64,000 bases of DNA. Origin: Solenopsis invicta. Its lineage: Eukaryota > Arthropoda > Insecta > Hymenoptera > Formicidae. The position numbers were made by a program, and so were the translations under genes. The stretch's first letter is position 1, and every line of letters starts with the position of its first letter. The notes below the pieces were generated by a model. The model had not been told where the DNA came from, did not search any database, and saw only the letters and a list, made by a program, of their open reading frames with translations. Positions 44,451 through 54,509 of this stretch are shown piece after piece. The stretch covers positions 2,858,037 to 2,922,036 of the forward strand of contig NC_052673.1 in assembly GCF_016802725.1 (NCBI RefSeq), written 5' to 3'.

Positions 44451-46745
44451 TATAAGGTACTTTATTCCTTGCGGAGTACACTGCGGACCTCTGCTCCGCT
44501 TACATAGTTTCAACGTTTTATTTCTTGCATCCTTTACAACGCACTAAAGAAAGAGAGAAAAATCATCCATTCATACTTCCACACTCATTCTCTGGACCTC
44601 CGTTTCCGCTGCATTTTCCTTTCTTCCTTCCACACTCTTATTCATTCCTAGCCACCCTTCTCTCTCCCTCATCTTTTCTAGTTTCTTTATCCAAACCTCT
44701 CTCTACCCCCTCTCACCTAAAACGTCTTCTACCAACTCTTGCCATCCCTTTTTCGTCCCCCAATACGTGCATTCCTCCCATATACGTTCCCATGTTTCCT
44801 CTCCCTATCTACATATCCTACACTTTTTTTCCTCTTTCTCTTCCCAGTATCTACCTTCTCTCATACAGTCTCTTAACCTAAACCTCGCAATCATTTCCAT
44901 CTTTCCTCCTTCCAATCTCTCTTCAAGTACTCCGGCACTCCCTTCCCTTTCACTCTGCTATACCATCTGTTGAACTTCGAGCTCTTAATTCTTTTCCATC
45001 TTTCCTCTTCCTGCCGCCTCCTCTCTCTTGCTACCACCTCTTCCCCCCTTAACCCTCCCTCTTCTCACAACTTTTTTATCTCCTTGATATACTAGCTCTT
45101 TTCTTCATAGAAACTTCTTCTTTCTTCCTCCCATTTTCCCATCACCTTTCCCTCTTTCGCTCTACCTTTTATCTCCTCTCAACACAACTTTGCCAACTCC
45201 CTCCGTCCTCCTTCTCCCAGTTTTTTTTTCATAACTCCATGCCTTCATTCCTGCCCTTTTTCTTAATTTTTCCCTCTGCATCTTTTCCCTTACCATGTAC
45301 CACGGTGTATACCTTCCCACCCCTATTACCTATTTCAAATACCTGTCCTGTATCCTCTCTACCCCTTTCCTTTCTTACTACCCCTAAATTTCTACACCAT
45401 AGCTAATTACCGTCCACACCAACCTATCAAATAACCACATCCTTCTAACCCAGTCTTTTCCGAATTTTCTCTTTCCTATTCCCCATACCTCTCTCATCAC
45501 CGCCGCTCCTTTTTTGACTCTCTCCTCTATATGCTCTTTGTGTCCCCCATTTGCCATCGTCATGTACCCCAGATATTTATACCCTTTCACTTTTTCTATC
45601 TCATTTCCTTTCCATTTCCATATTATCTTTTTCTGTCTCCCACCCCCTCTTCTACACCTCATCACTTTTGTTTTATCCACATTTATCTCTAATCTTTTTT
45701 GTTCTACATATCCTAATGTTTTTATTAACTCTTTCATCTCTGCTTCATCCTCTGTTATCACCGCCATGTGATCCGCATACACCAGGGAATAGATTTTTCT
45801 TCCCTTTACCTTTACTCCTTCCCATGCCCCTTTTCTAACTCCTCATCCAAATCGGCTAGCAGTAGTGTGAACATGCATGGGCTCAATGGACATCCCTGTC
45901 TCTCTCCTCTACCTGTCCAAAAGTTTCTCCCCTCCCTTTCCCCCACCCTTACTCTACTTATTGTCTCCTCCAAAACTTCCTCACACCTCACCACCAGATT
46001 CTCTCTCACTCCCTTCCTTCTCATTGTCTGTACCAGTATCTCCCTATCAACCGAGTCAAACGCTGCTTTTATATCTACAAACATAACCACCACTTTGCCT
46101 TTCGTTTTCGCTATTTTCTTATTTATCAGATAATTTAACACGTATATGTGGTTTATCGCTCCTACCCCTCTCCTGAACTCCGTTTGACTTGGTGGTAATA
46201 TCCCTTTATTCTCCACTTCTTCCTTCAATCTCTCCGCCAAAACCGCCGCGTACACTTTATACGCCGTTTGCGTAAGCATAACCTCCCTATAGTCTTCTAC
46301 CTTTTCCCCCTCCCCCTTTTTACTATCGGTACCACTATCCCCTTTCTCCATTCCTCCGGTCATCCCTCTCCCTTCCACACTCTTTTGCATATCTCTCAAA
46401 CCCATTCCCTTATTTCTTTCCCCCCAATTTATATCCATACCTCATTTATAATCCCATCCCGTCCTACCGTTTTTCTCTTCTTTAATTTCATTATCGCCCT
46501 ACCATTTCCTGTCTACTAATTTCTTCTTTCTCCTCTACCCCTCTCCCCATTACCTTCCCTCTTATCCTCCACTTCACTCCCCCTCCCCCAGTACCTCTTT
46601 AAACTGTTTTTCCCACTTCCTCATTTCAATCCCTTCTCTGACTCTTTCTCTTCCTCCTTCCTTTATTCACTACCTTTTACACATCCTTTTCGGATGTTAA
46701 CCGAGAGGGTTTCCGGAAGGATGCCACGTGCGTGTTGGGTACTTT

Positions 46746-46785
46746 GCCGACGTTTCGCAAACATTGCAGCTTGCATCATCAGGGC
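46746..46785 (-). ncRNA. Hammerhead ribozyme motif, left repeat of the Penelope-like element
   Basis: On the - strand: CTGATGA (46782-46776), a 6-bp stem GCAAGC/GTTTGC closing loop TGCAAT, GAAA (46756-46753), then ACGTC with the predicted cut after GUC. Stem I GCC/GGC pairs around the core. Stem III is only the self-complementary ACGU, as in minimal hammerheads described from Penelope-like elements, which are thought to act as dimers. Confidence 0.75.
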
Positions 46786-46956
46786 TGAGAGCTCCGATAT
46801 TGAGCTCTCTTTGGTTGTGGTGATCTTTATATGTCCTTGTTGCGCCCGGTGGGGGTTGGGGTGGGGAGTTTGACTTGGTCAGTCAATCGGAGCGTTTTGA
46901 TTGACCGGTCGGTCAATTATCTCTAATAAAATCTGGATGAAGAAAGAGAAAAGAAA

Positions 46957-47465
46957 ATGACGGCTGTCCTTCCGTATCTTCAAGGTACAACAGAGCGCAT
47001 AGGCAGAATTTTGAGTAAGCATAACATTAGAGTAATCTTCAAACCCCAGAAAAAATTACTCAATTACTCCCTAACCCCAAGGATCAAAGACCAAGCCTGG
47101 AAACAACAGGTGTGTACAAGATACCTTGCGTCTACAGAAAAGTGTATATAGGAGAAACTGGGAGAAAGATCAATACACCAATGATCAAGGAACACCAAAG
47201 GTGTGCCAAATACAGCCACCTTTTACAATCAGCCTTGGCGGAACATTGGATGGAGACTGGACATGCCATGCAGTGTGATAAGTCTAGCATGTTGGCCCCG
47301 TCACAAGGTTACTTCGCCAGAAAATATCGGGAAGGTCTGGAAATCTTGAAAAACCCTGACAACCTCAACCGCGACAAAGGCCTTCAAGTAAATCCTATTT
47401 GGCATACCGTTCTCCCGGGTATTTTAATTGACCGGCCCGTCAATCAAAACGCTCCGATTGGCTGA
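46957..47465 (+). pseudogene. Penelope-like polyprotein C-terminus with GIY-YIG endonuclease
   Basis: The end of the reverse-transcriptase module (LPYLQGTTERIGRILSKHNI, FKPQKK) is followed, after one frameshift near 47110, by the GIY-YIG domain: VYKIPCVY, KVYIGETGRK, KEHQRCAKYSHL, AEHWMETGHAM, then SQGYFARKYREGLEILK and NPIWHTVLPG. The catalytic core of the reverse transcriptase is absent, so the copy is 5' truncated and non-autonomous. Confidence 0.88.
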
Positions 47466-47558
47466 CCAAGTCAAACTTCCCACCCCAACCCCCACCGGGC
47501 GTAACGGGGACATATAAGGACCATCACAACCGAAGGGAGCTCAATATCGGAGCTCTCA

Positions 47559-47598
47559 GTCCTGATGATGCAAACTGCAATGTTTACGAAACGTCGGC
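47559..47598 (+). ncRNA. Hammerhead ribozyme motif, right repeat of the Penelope-like element
   Basis: CTGATGA (47562-47568), stem II GCAAAC/GTTTAC around loop TGCAAT, GAAA (47588-47591), then ACGTC with the predicted cut after 47595. Stem I reads GTC/GGC with a G-U pair. Compared with the left copy, one stem II pair is weakened (C/A), while loop and core are unchanged. Confidence 0.75.
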
Positions 47599-48815
47599 AA
47601 AGTGCCCAACACGCACGTGGCATCCATCCGGAAACCCTCTCGGTTAACAATAGCAATGGCTACGAAAGCCTCAAGACTGGAATCTTTTTCGGATCTTGTT
47701 CCTTCTATTTTCCTCTCCCATCTTTCCCTCTCCCTTTTCTTCTTCTCCTCACTATGTTCCCTGTAGCTCCTCCTCGTTTCTTTATATTTTTTCCCCTCTC
47801 TCCCTCTCTTACTCCATCTCTTTAATTCCTCCCTAACTTCTTTCCTATATCTAGATTCCTCATCCCACCATCCTCTCCGTTCCTTCTTCTCTTCCTTCTT
47901 TATTCTTTTTAATGCCACTTCTACTCTTCTCTTCATTTTCCTCTAAACCTTTCTTGCCCCCTTAGCATTACTAACCCTCTTCCCAAACTATTCCTCACAT
48001 TTCTTTTTTCTCTTTTCCGTCCAAACTCCCCTTCTTCCTCTCCCTTTCCTTTTCCCGGTCCTCTCTGCCCTCTTCCCTCCACCCATATCGTTATCGGTTG
48101 ATGATCGGAGTCCACCCAATCCTCCACTTTCATCTTTTCCACCTTCTTTCTTGTCTCCTCATTCCCGATCACGTAATCTATTACGGTCCCTCTTTTCCCT
48201 CCTGTATACGTCCATTCCCCTTCTTATCTCCCTTTACGCTCGCATTCAATATCGACCATTCCAATTCTCTTATATTGTCACGTAGTTTCTTTCCTTCTCT
48301 ATTCACTTTTTCATCCTTCGAACTCCTCTTTCCTTGTTCTACCTCTCCCTCTTCATCCTCATCTACTCTTCCCTCTTCTCTCCCCGCCCTAGCATTGAAA
48401 TCCCCCCTATTAACACCCTTACCCCTTTCTCTCTATCCTCCATCCACTCTCACTCCTTTCTCATTTTTTCCTTCAAATCTCCATTCATATACACTCCTAT
48501 TAGCCTCCACCACTCTCCCCCTAAATTTACTTTTACTGCTTGTAATCCCTCTTTTTTTTCCTTATCATCCTTTTCTCTCCCTATCCCTTTCTTTATCCCC
48601 ATAATCATTCCTCCCATTGCCCTCCCTTTCTTACTCTTCCTTGCCGCCTCTTGCACTTCCCACACGTATCCTTTTGGCAGCCATTTTCGAACTCTTTCCC
48701 ATCCCTTCTTCTGTAATCAACTCTCACTCAGGAACATTACATCTCATTCTTTAGTCTCTCCCTGAAATCCTTCACTTTGTTTTCCATGCCAGCCACATTC
48801 CAAAAGAAAATCGCT

Positions 48816-49373
48816 AATATTTTAAGGTTATGTTGTTACCAGATGTCCAACCTTATGATATAACGTTTTACAACAGACAATTTCAACCATAACATATTAG
48901 TGGCGCCATTTTTTGTGAAACGGCGGAAACTTATTTATACTCCTAATATATTGTGATAATATATCGGTTACTCAAAAGTTACTCCAATTCAAAATTTCCA
49001 GCGGTAATTGTTAAGAATACAGACTGCACCTCCGATTTTGATGAAATTAGGCTCATTCGACACGTTTTCACTCAAAATGAAAGAATCTGGCAAGACAAAG
49101 TGTCGCTCTGGCCCGCGAACCGAGATATTAAGCGTTAAATTTGGCGATTGCACAGGTTAAGATACCTGTCATCTCGGCGTTATGTAGCGAACTGAGCATG
49201 CGCTGTGGTCACGTTTACATGCTCCATGGGCACACACATACGAAAAGTGCGCGAATTTGAAACATAAATACAGAGCAATATAAGTGATTCAGTGATAAAT
49301 GAATAAATTTATTAAGTTACCGTGCGGAAAGTAAAAGGGGGAAAAGCTTCACCGAGGGGCAAGGCCCCCCTCC
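48816..49373. other. Left flank of R1 copy 2: half of an inverted repeat and MITE-like sequence
   Basis: 49002-49089 is an inverted copy of 63256-63342, so the R1 copy 2 cluster lies inside a foldback or DNA element. 49320-49373 (AAGGGGGAAAAGCTTC, GGGCAAGGCCCC) resembles the left half of the MITE at 43808. No gene. Confidence 0.55.
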
Positions 49374-49755
49374 TTTTTTTTTATATGGGGAAAACCTCAT
49401 AGGATACCCTTCCCTTCCGGGGGGAAGGGAGGCGGTTATGCCGGACTCTTACTGGCTAAAACCCCATGGTGGTCCCCTTTACATGAGACGTGAGGGGCGC
49501 CCCGGGATTGCTAAGGCATACTCTCAACGGGTAACATACGCCCCCCGAGCCCCTTCCCCTCTCCCATGGGAGAGGGACGTCCTAACTGGAGACCGTTGCG
49601 GGACCACCACGCAACGGTCTCCCCTACCGTGGAGCTGCGTGCAATGGGATAGGGTGCCCCCGCACCCCATCCCTGCAGCTCCTAACAGTCTCCGAGCTGG
49701 AGGCCAGGCACATCTCGCCCGTTCCTCCCTCCAGCCCGTGACTGTTTTGGGAGAG

Positions 49756-52700
49756 TTACAGGGCCCGTGCAAATGCCCAGGCCCTTCTCCCAGCTCTCTT
49801 TTTACGGCAGGAAGCGGCGTTCGGGGCCGACTCCCTACGTCTTTCGTCGCTTTCCTGCTGTGATATAACTGACTCACAGAAGGAGAGCGTGACTGCCCAG
49901 TGCTCCTCCCCTTCGAGCATGGCACGTACTACGCTCTCCAGGGAGAAGTCAGCCTGGTTTAAACCTAGGGCCCGGAGTAGGACCCGACGGTCAACATCCC
50001 ATGCTGGACATTCCAGCAGGGTGTGATCCGACGAGTCCGCCCCTGCAGTGGTGGCACACACTGGTGAGTTCACGCCCTATGCGGTGCAGGTACTCACCGA
50101 AGCAACCATGCCCGGTGAGCACCTGTCCCAGCCTATATGTGAGGGATCCGAAACGTCGCCGGCCCACCCATTCCTTCAAAACTGGCCCGATGGCGCCGAC
50201 GACGCGAGAGTCCGGCCCATCTAAGGACAGGCCCTCGCCCCAATCCTCGACAACACGTCTCCTCGCTTGGAGGCGCCACACCTCCTGCTCTTTTGGTGTC
50301 CAGGGGGCCCGACGGCGCGCGCATTTCTCTGCGTACGCGTCAGCGTACACGCGCGCCTCGAGCACCCACGGGAGCGCCCCAGCCACCAGCATCGCCGCCA
50401 CAGTGGCGATGGTCCGGTAACCCCGTGCGGCGCGGACGACCAGCCCGCGCTGAGCGCTCTGTAAGAGCTCTCAGGCGACGGCTGGCCGCCACATCGGCGT
50501 ACCACACGGTGGCGCCATATAGCGCTATTGACGGGACCACGCCGATGTACAGGCGGCGAGCTCCTCCACCAGGTCCCCCGAGATTGGGCATCAGCCTGCC
50601 AAGACTGGCAGACACTACCCGCACTCGGGAAACCAACCGCAGGAAGTGCGGCACAAAACTCCATCTGCTGTCGAGGATGAGACCCAGGTACTTCATCTGG
50701 GTCCCAATTGGGACTCGGACTCCCTCTACGGTAAGCTGGGCCCCGAGCGGAGGTCCCCTCCCCCGAGGTCCGGCGAACCAGACGACCTCGGTCTTTTGAG
50801 GAGCCACGCGTAAGCCCAGCATTCGTATTCGACCCACCAGGTGTGCCAGCCCGACCTCTGCGAGGCGAGTGGTGCTCCCCCAATCTTCCCCTCAGGCCAG
50901 GAGTAGTGTGTCGTCAGCGTAGCACACCAAACCCAGCCCGTAGAGAAGGACGCCCCGGAGGACCCAGTCGTAAGCTAGATCCCACAGGAGCGGTCCAAGG
51001 ACCGATCTCTGCGAGACACCCCGGTGGATCCCCCGTCTGTGGGGTCGCCTGTATCGCCCCAGGTAGCGTATGGCCCTGTCCCGGAGGTAATCCCCGATTA
51101 CCTCCTGCATATACGCAGGCACCCGATGGAATCCGAGTGCCTGACGTATACACTCCCACGGGAGAGTATTGAAGGCATTGGCTATGTCTAACGAGACCGC
51201 CAACACCTTCTTCCCGCAGGAGACAGCCTCATCTCCCGCACGGGAGAGAGGGCACGGACCCGCCGAATAGCATCGACGGTTGATCTGCCCTCTCGGAATC
51301 CGAACTGGCAGTCGGCCAGATCGGGGCCCTTGTGGGACAGGTGCTCTCGAAGACGACCCGCTAGAACACGCTCCAGCATTTTGCTCGTCTCGTCAAGCAG
51401 GCAAATGGGGCGATAAGCCGAGGGCGACCCCTCGGGCTTACCCTCCTTTCGGAGGAGCACCATCCTCGCCTCCTTCCACGCGGTGGGGAACCGCCCAGCC
51501 TCCAGACACTTCCCGAACAAGTGCCGGAGGCCGTCCACCAATACTCCTGACACCAGGGCCAGGACCTTTATGGGGATGCCGTCCGAGCCCGGGGCTGTTT
51601 TCTTAGCCCGGAGCCGTTTGGCGATCCCCTCGTCCCTCGAGACCTCGCGCGCGTTCCCCCACCGATCGGGTATCAGTGGAGGGGGCACACCGAGACGGAC
51701 CACCTCCCCCGGCCCCGGAGGGAACAGGGTGGTGACCACTGTCTCGAGGAACCGCCGGTCAAGACTCTCCGTGAGAGGTGCGCCCGCCTTCCTAAACTTG
51801 TTTCTCACAATGAGATAGGGGCAGCCCCACGGGTCACGGTCTACAGTCTTGACCAGCTCTTCCTAGGCCCTGGCCTTGGCGTCACCGATGGCTCCCTGCA
51901 GGGACCTTTTGGCTTCACGCCTTTGGTCCCTCAGCGACGCCATTACTTCCGCGTCCTGGACGGGCTTACGCGCGTAATGGGCGCACCAGTGGATAGCCCG
52001 ATTGCACTTCCGTCTGAGCTGAGCAATCTCGGGCGTCCACCAGTGCAACCCCTTTTTACGGGGGGAGGGGCTTTGGATACGGGGCATCGCAGCATCGCAA
52101 ATGCCCGTGAGAACGTTCCGTAGCCGCGCCGCTCCCTCGTCGACATCGGCCATCGGCCTGGTCAGTATCCCCGACCAGGCCGCTGCCTCGGCCGCGGCCA
52201 TCAGGAGGTCGACGTCAAGCCTCCTGACGGCCCAGCGGCACGGCGTATGGCCGCCCCTCTCGACGACAGCAGCCTGCTCACGCGCCTGCTGACAACCGCC
52301 GGAGGGATCAGAGACATTGAACCGAATATATCGGTGATCCGATAGAGTCTCCTCTCCCTCCAGCACTCTCCATGAGGACACCATGCGCGAAGCGCGGGGG
52401 CATCCGAGGGTATGGTCCACAATGGAGCCCCCGTTATGCCTCACGCATGTGTCTGCGGAACCCCTATTCAGGAAATTGAGCCCCAACTCCAGGGCTCAAT
52501 TTCCTAGGGATTCCCCTCTTAGACATGTCGCCGGGGACCCGCACTTCTCCAGCTTGGCGTTGAAATCCCCGGCGACTATTGTTGGTGAGGGGCGGGACCG
52601 GTCAGCGACCAATCCCACCCTCTCGAGCAGTTCCTCGAAGTGGACGAGACGGCGGCTCGGTGGGGCGTAAACCCCTATGACCACCGCCTCGCCCCATCTC

Positions 52701-52945
52701 GCGGCCACATAGCCCTTCCCCTTCTCAACGAGAGAGAGGGGAAGAGCCCGCGGACCGCCACCCCCGATAATCGCCACCGAGCCATCCCGGTCACCGAGCC
52801 AGTCGGCTCGGTCGTGAACCAAGTATGGCTCGGAAACAACGGCTAGGTCGATGGACCACTCCACGAGGTGTTGGCACATGAGATCCTGCGCCCTCGCGGA
52901 GTGGTTCAAATTAGCCTGGAGGAAACGGAGACCAGTGTCTGGCAT
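49756..52945 (-). pseudogene. R1 copy 2 ORF2, frameshifted
   Basis: ATG at 52945 overlaps the ORF1 stop as TAATG. Endonuclease motifs are FLQANLNHSARAQDL, SEPYLV, AGDFNAKLE and LSDHRY. Reverse transcriptase has TAPGSDGIP, FGFREGRSTVDAIRR, SLDIANAFNTLPW, GPLLWDLAYD and CYADDTLLLA (50900). The C-terminal knuckle region CHHC is near 50050. At least five frameshifts or stops separate these blocks, for example near 52490, 51840, 51190 and 50880. It cannot make an active enzyme. Confidence 0.88.
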
Positions 52946-53535
52946 TACTTACCGGTCTCCATGGCCTCCTCCGGGCTTACTACTTCCATAGGAAGAGGGG
53001 CTACAGCTCCCCCTCCTCTGGCAGGGGGGACGGTGCTGGTCGCCGTCTCCTCCGCGTCCTTTCTTACTGCAGCCACCGCTGCCGTGCCGGGCCCTGAGGC
53101 CGCTGGCTTCGCCTGACCGCCCCTCTTTTTAGGGGGGGGTGTGGCTACACAGGCCTTTCCCCCATCCTATGGTTGGAGGGGCGGCCGCGCATCTCGCACC
53201 TCGGGCACTTCGGTGGGGCCTGGCAAGTCCCCGCGAGGTGGCCCTCTTGCCCGCAGCGATAACAAAGTCCGCTACGATCCACCTCCGAGGGGCATTTGTT
53301 TCTCATGTGCCCCACCTCCAGGCAGCGATGGCACTGCATCGGGCGGGCCTCCAAGAGCTCGATCCGGGCCATCGTCCACCCGACCCTTATTTTGCCCGGC
53401 TTCGCTGCTTTTAGCGCAGCAGCCTTCGGGGCTCGGGCCCACGCTCCGTGAAGCCCGCCCGCTGCGGGCTTAAGCCCGCTAACCTGAATATCGGCAGCGG
53501 GGCATCCGCCCGCTACCGCTATCGCACGTCTCGGG
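52943..53535 (-). pseudogene. R1 copy 2 ORF1, C-terminal part with CCHC knuckles
   Basis: Encodes GKIRVGWTMARIELLEARPM, then CHRCLEVGHMRNKC, CYRCGQEGHLAGTC and CPRCEMRGRPSNH, aligning with residues of about 680-785 of copy 1 ORF1. A frame break near 53145 precedes the conserved end (VVSPEEAMETGK, stop). The upstream edge at 53535 is an abrupt join to gypsy env-like sequence. Confidence 0.85.
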
Positions 53536-53900
53536 TTTCGTGCCTTGTATATGGTTTGCAGCTGATTCAGCAGTGCTGTTAATTTTGAGTGATCTCTCTC
53601 CATTATCTTCAGGATGTTTTTACAGGTCTGCCCTGCATTGTTGACTATCACTCCGCACTTTTTCTCGGTATCCTTTAAATATTCTTGGAATTGATGGTAC
53701 CTTACTTCGAACCCCTGGATATTCAGATTTATCACTAGTTTCCAAGTCGATTCTACCTGGTTCATGCGGCCTATTTCTTCGAAATACAGTCATGGGCTCA
53801 TGACTGAACGTTTTCCAATTTATGTCCGCTTGTGAATTTGCGAACTCCGCCAGGCATGGTCTTGCGGTAATTAACCTGCAAGATGAAGGTCTGCGTTATC
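53536..53900 (-). pseudogene. Env-like remnant of the gypsy element
   Basis: The frame from about 53810 resembles the surface-subunit end of insect gypsy (errantivirus-type) Env: a FEEIG motif, a W-x-L-V block, cysteine-bearing helices and an Arg-rich candidate cleavage site (ARNPRR) right at the break with R1. Upstream a TTCATCTTGCAG acceptor (53885) could belong to a spliced env mRNA. Frameshifted near 53785 and lacking the whole transmembrane subunit, so non-functional. Family assignment is by motif only. Confidence 0.5.
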
Positions 53901-53971
53901 GTTCTGCGAATTCTTATACTGCAAATATCATATTTTTTTTTTTTTGTTCCTCTTCTGCAGCTTAACGTTAG

Positions 53972-54388
53972 TTGCCGCCCGGCAGTCGCGTGGTTCGCTG
54001 CCGTTTGTTCGTATTCTTATTATTATTATTTTTTTGTATTATGTACTGCGACGGGTGTCACGATTTTTTTCTTTCCCCTACGCATTGCTGGGCGTGTCTT
54101 CGTTCGCAGTGGTTGAGGGAGTTTCGTCGTCTGCCCACGGGGGTAGGGCTGCATCTTCGCCCTTACTCCCCTGAGGAGGAGGTGGACGAGCCTCCTGTCC
54201 AAGTGGTGCGTCCCTCCATCCGAGAGCTCCCTCGGATTATTGTGGTGCCTGACACGGTGCCCTCTTCCAATCGTTCGTCGCCTTTGCTTTGGGCCCCGAG
54301 GGTCGAGGTCCGTATTCCTCGCCTTCTAATGGTTGAGGTAAATACTACCACTGGCCAGCGAGTGGTGCGGTCTAGGACACTCCTTTGA
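53972..54388 (+). CDS. Unassigned 138-codon ORF antisense to the gypsy pol-env spacer
   Basis: Open + strand frame with protein-like composition: a hydrophobic stretch (FVFLLLLFFCIMY), a Cys/His cluster (YCDGCHDFFLSPTHCWAC) that could bind zinc, then a Pro/Val/Arg-rich half (PYSPEEEVDEPP, RELPRIIVVPDTVP, RIPRLLMVEVNTTTGQ). The - strand here has no coherent frame. I do not recognise the family. It may be an accessory antisense gene of the gypsy element, a captured fragment, or chance. Confidence 0.35.
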   Translation: MPPGSRVVRCRLFVFLLLLFFCIMYCDGCHDFFLSPTHCWACLRSQWLREFRRLPTGVGLHLRPYSPEEEVDEPPVQVVRPSIRELPRIIVVPDTVPSSNRSSPLLWAPRVEVRIPRLLMVEVNTTTGQRVVRSRTLL

Positions 54389-54509
54389 TGTTCTTGAGGT
54401 GAGTAAGGACATAGCTCCTTCTGGTATGCTTTATTTCTACAGCGCTTATCTTCTACTAAATTTATTGCTTATTCTAATGATTTTCGGCACGCCCGTTTTA
54501 ACGTATTCT

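Larger units (their letters stand above)
46696..47681 (+). mobile_element. Truncated Penelope-like element with inverted terminal repeats
   Basis: Left repeat 46696-46925 and right repeat 47405-47650 are inverted copies (GTTAACCGAGAGGGTTTCCG, CGATTGACTGACC-type ends). Between them lies only the end of the polyprotein, with the GIY-YIG endonuclease. A 13-bp direct repeat flanks it: ATCCTTTTCGGAT at 46683-46695 and ATCTTTTTCGGAT at 47682-47694, one mismatch. It inserted into the non-LTR relic at 44520-48815. Penelope-like elements typically show such rearranged terminal repeats and 5' truncation. Confidence 0.88.
44520..48815 (-). pseudogene. Non-LTR retrotransposon (endonuclease and reverse transcriptase), decayed, split by a Penelope-like element
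   Basis: Right to left on the - strand: endonuclease start FFWNVAGMENKVKDFR (48800), GRAMGGMIMGIKKG (48620) and DSDHQPITIWV (48110). A Lys/Glu/Arg-rich linker follows (47930-47700). Reverse transcriptase has QTEFRRGVGAINHIYVL (46180), FVDIKAAFDSVDRE (46080), GERQGCPLSP (45900), YADHMAV (45780; normally YADD, so the second Asp is lost) and YKYLGYM (45575). The codon bias makes the + strand CT-rich, which explains long antisense open frames. Frameshifts and stops are frequent. A Penelope-like element sits at 46696-47681. Confidence 0.85.

Noticed and set aside
44525..48765. Long + strand Pro/Ser/Leu-rich frames
   Set aside because: Antisense of a purine-rich non-LTR ORF; the endonuclease and RT motifs are on the - strand.
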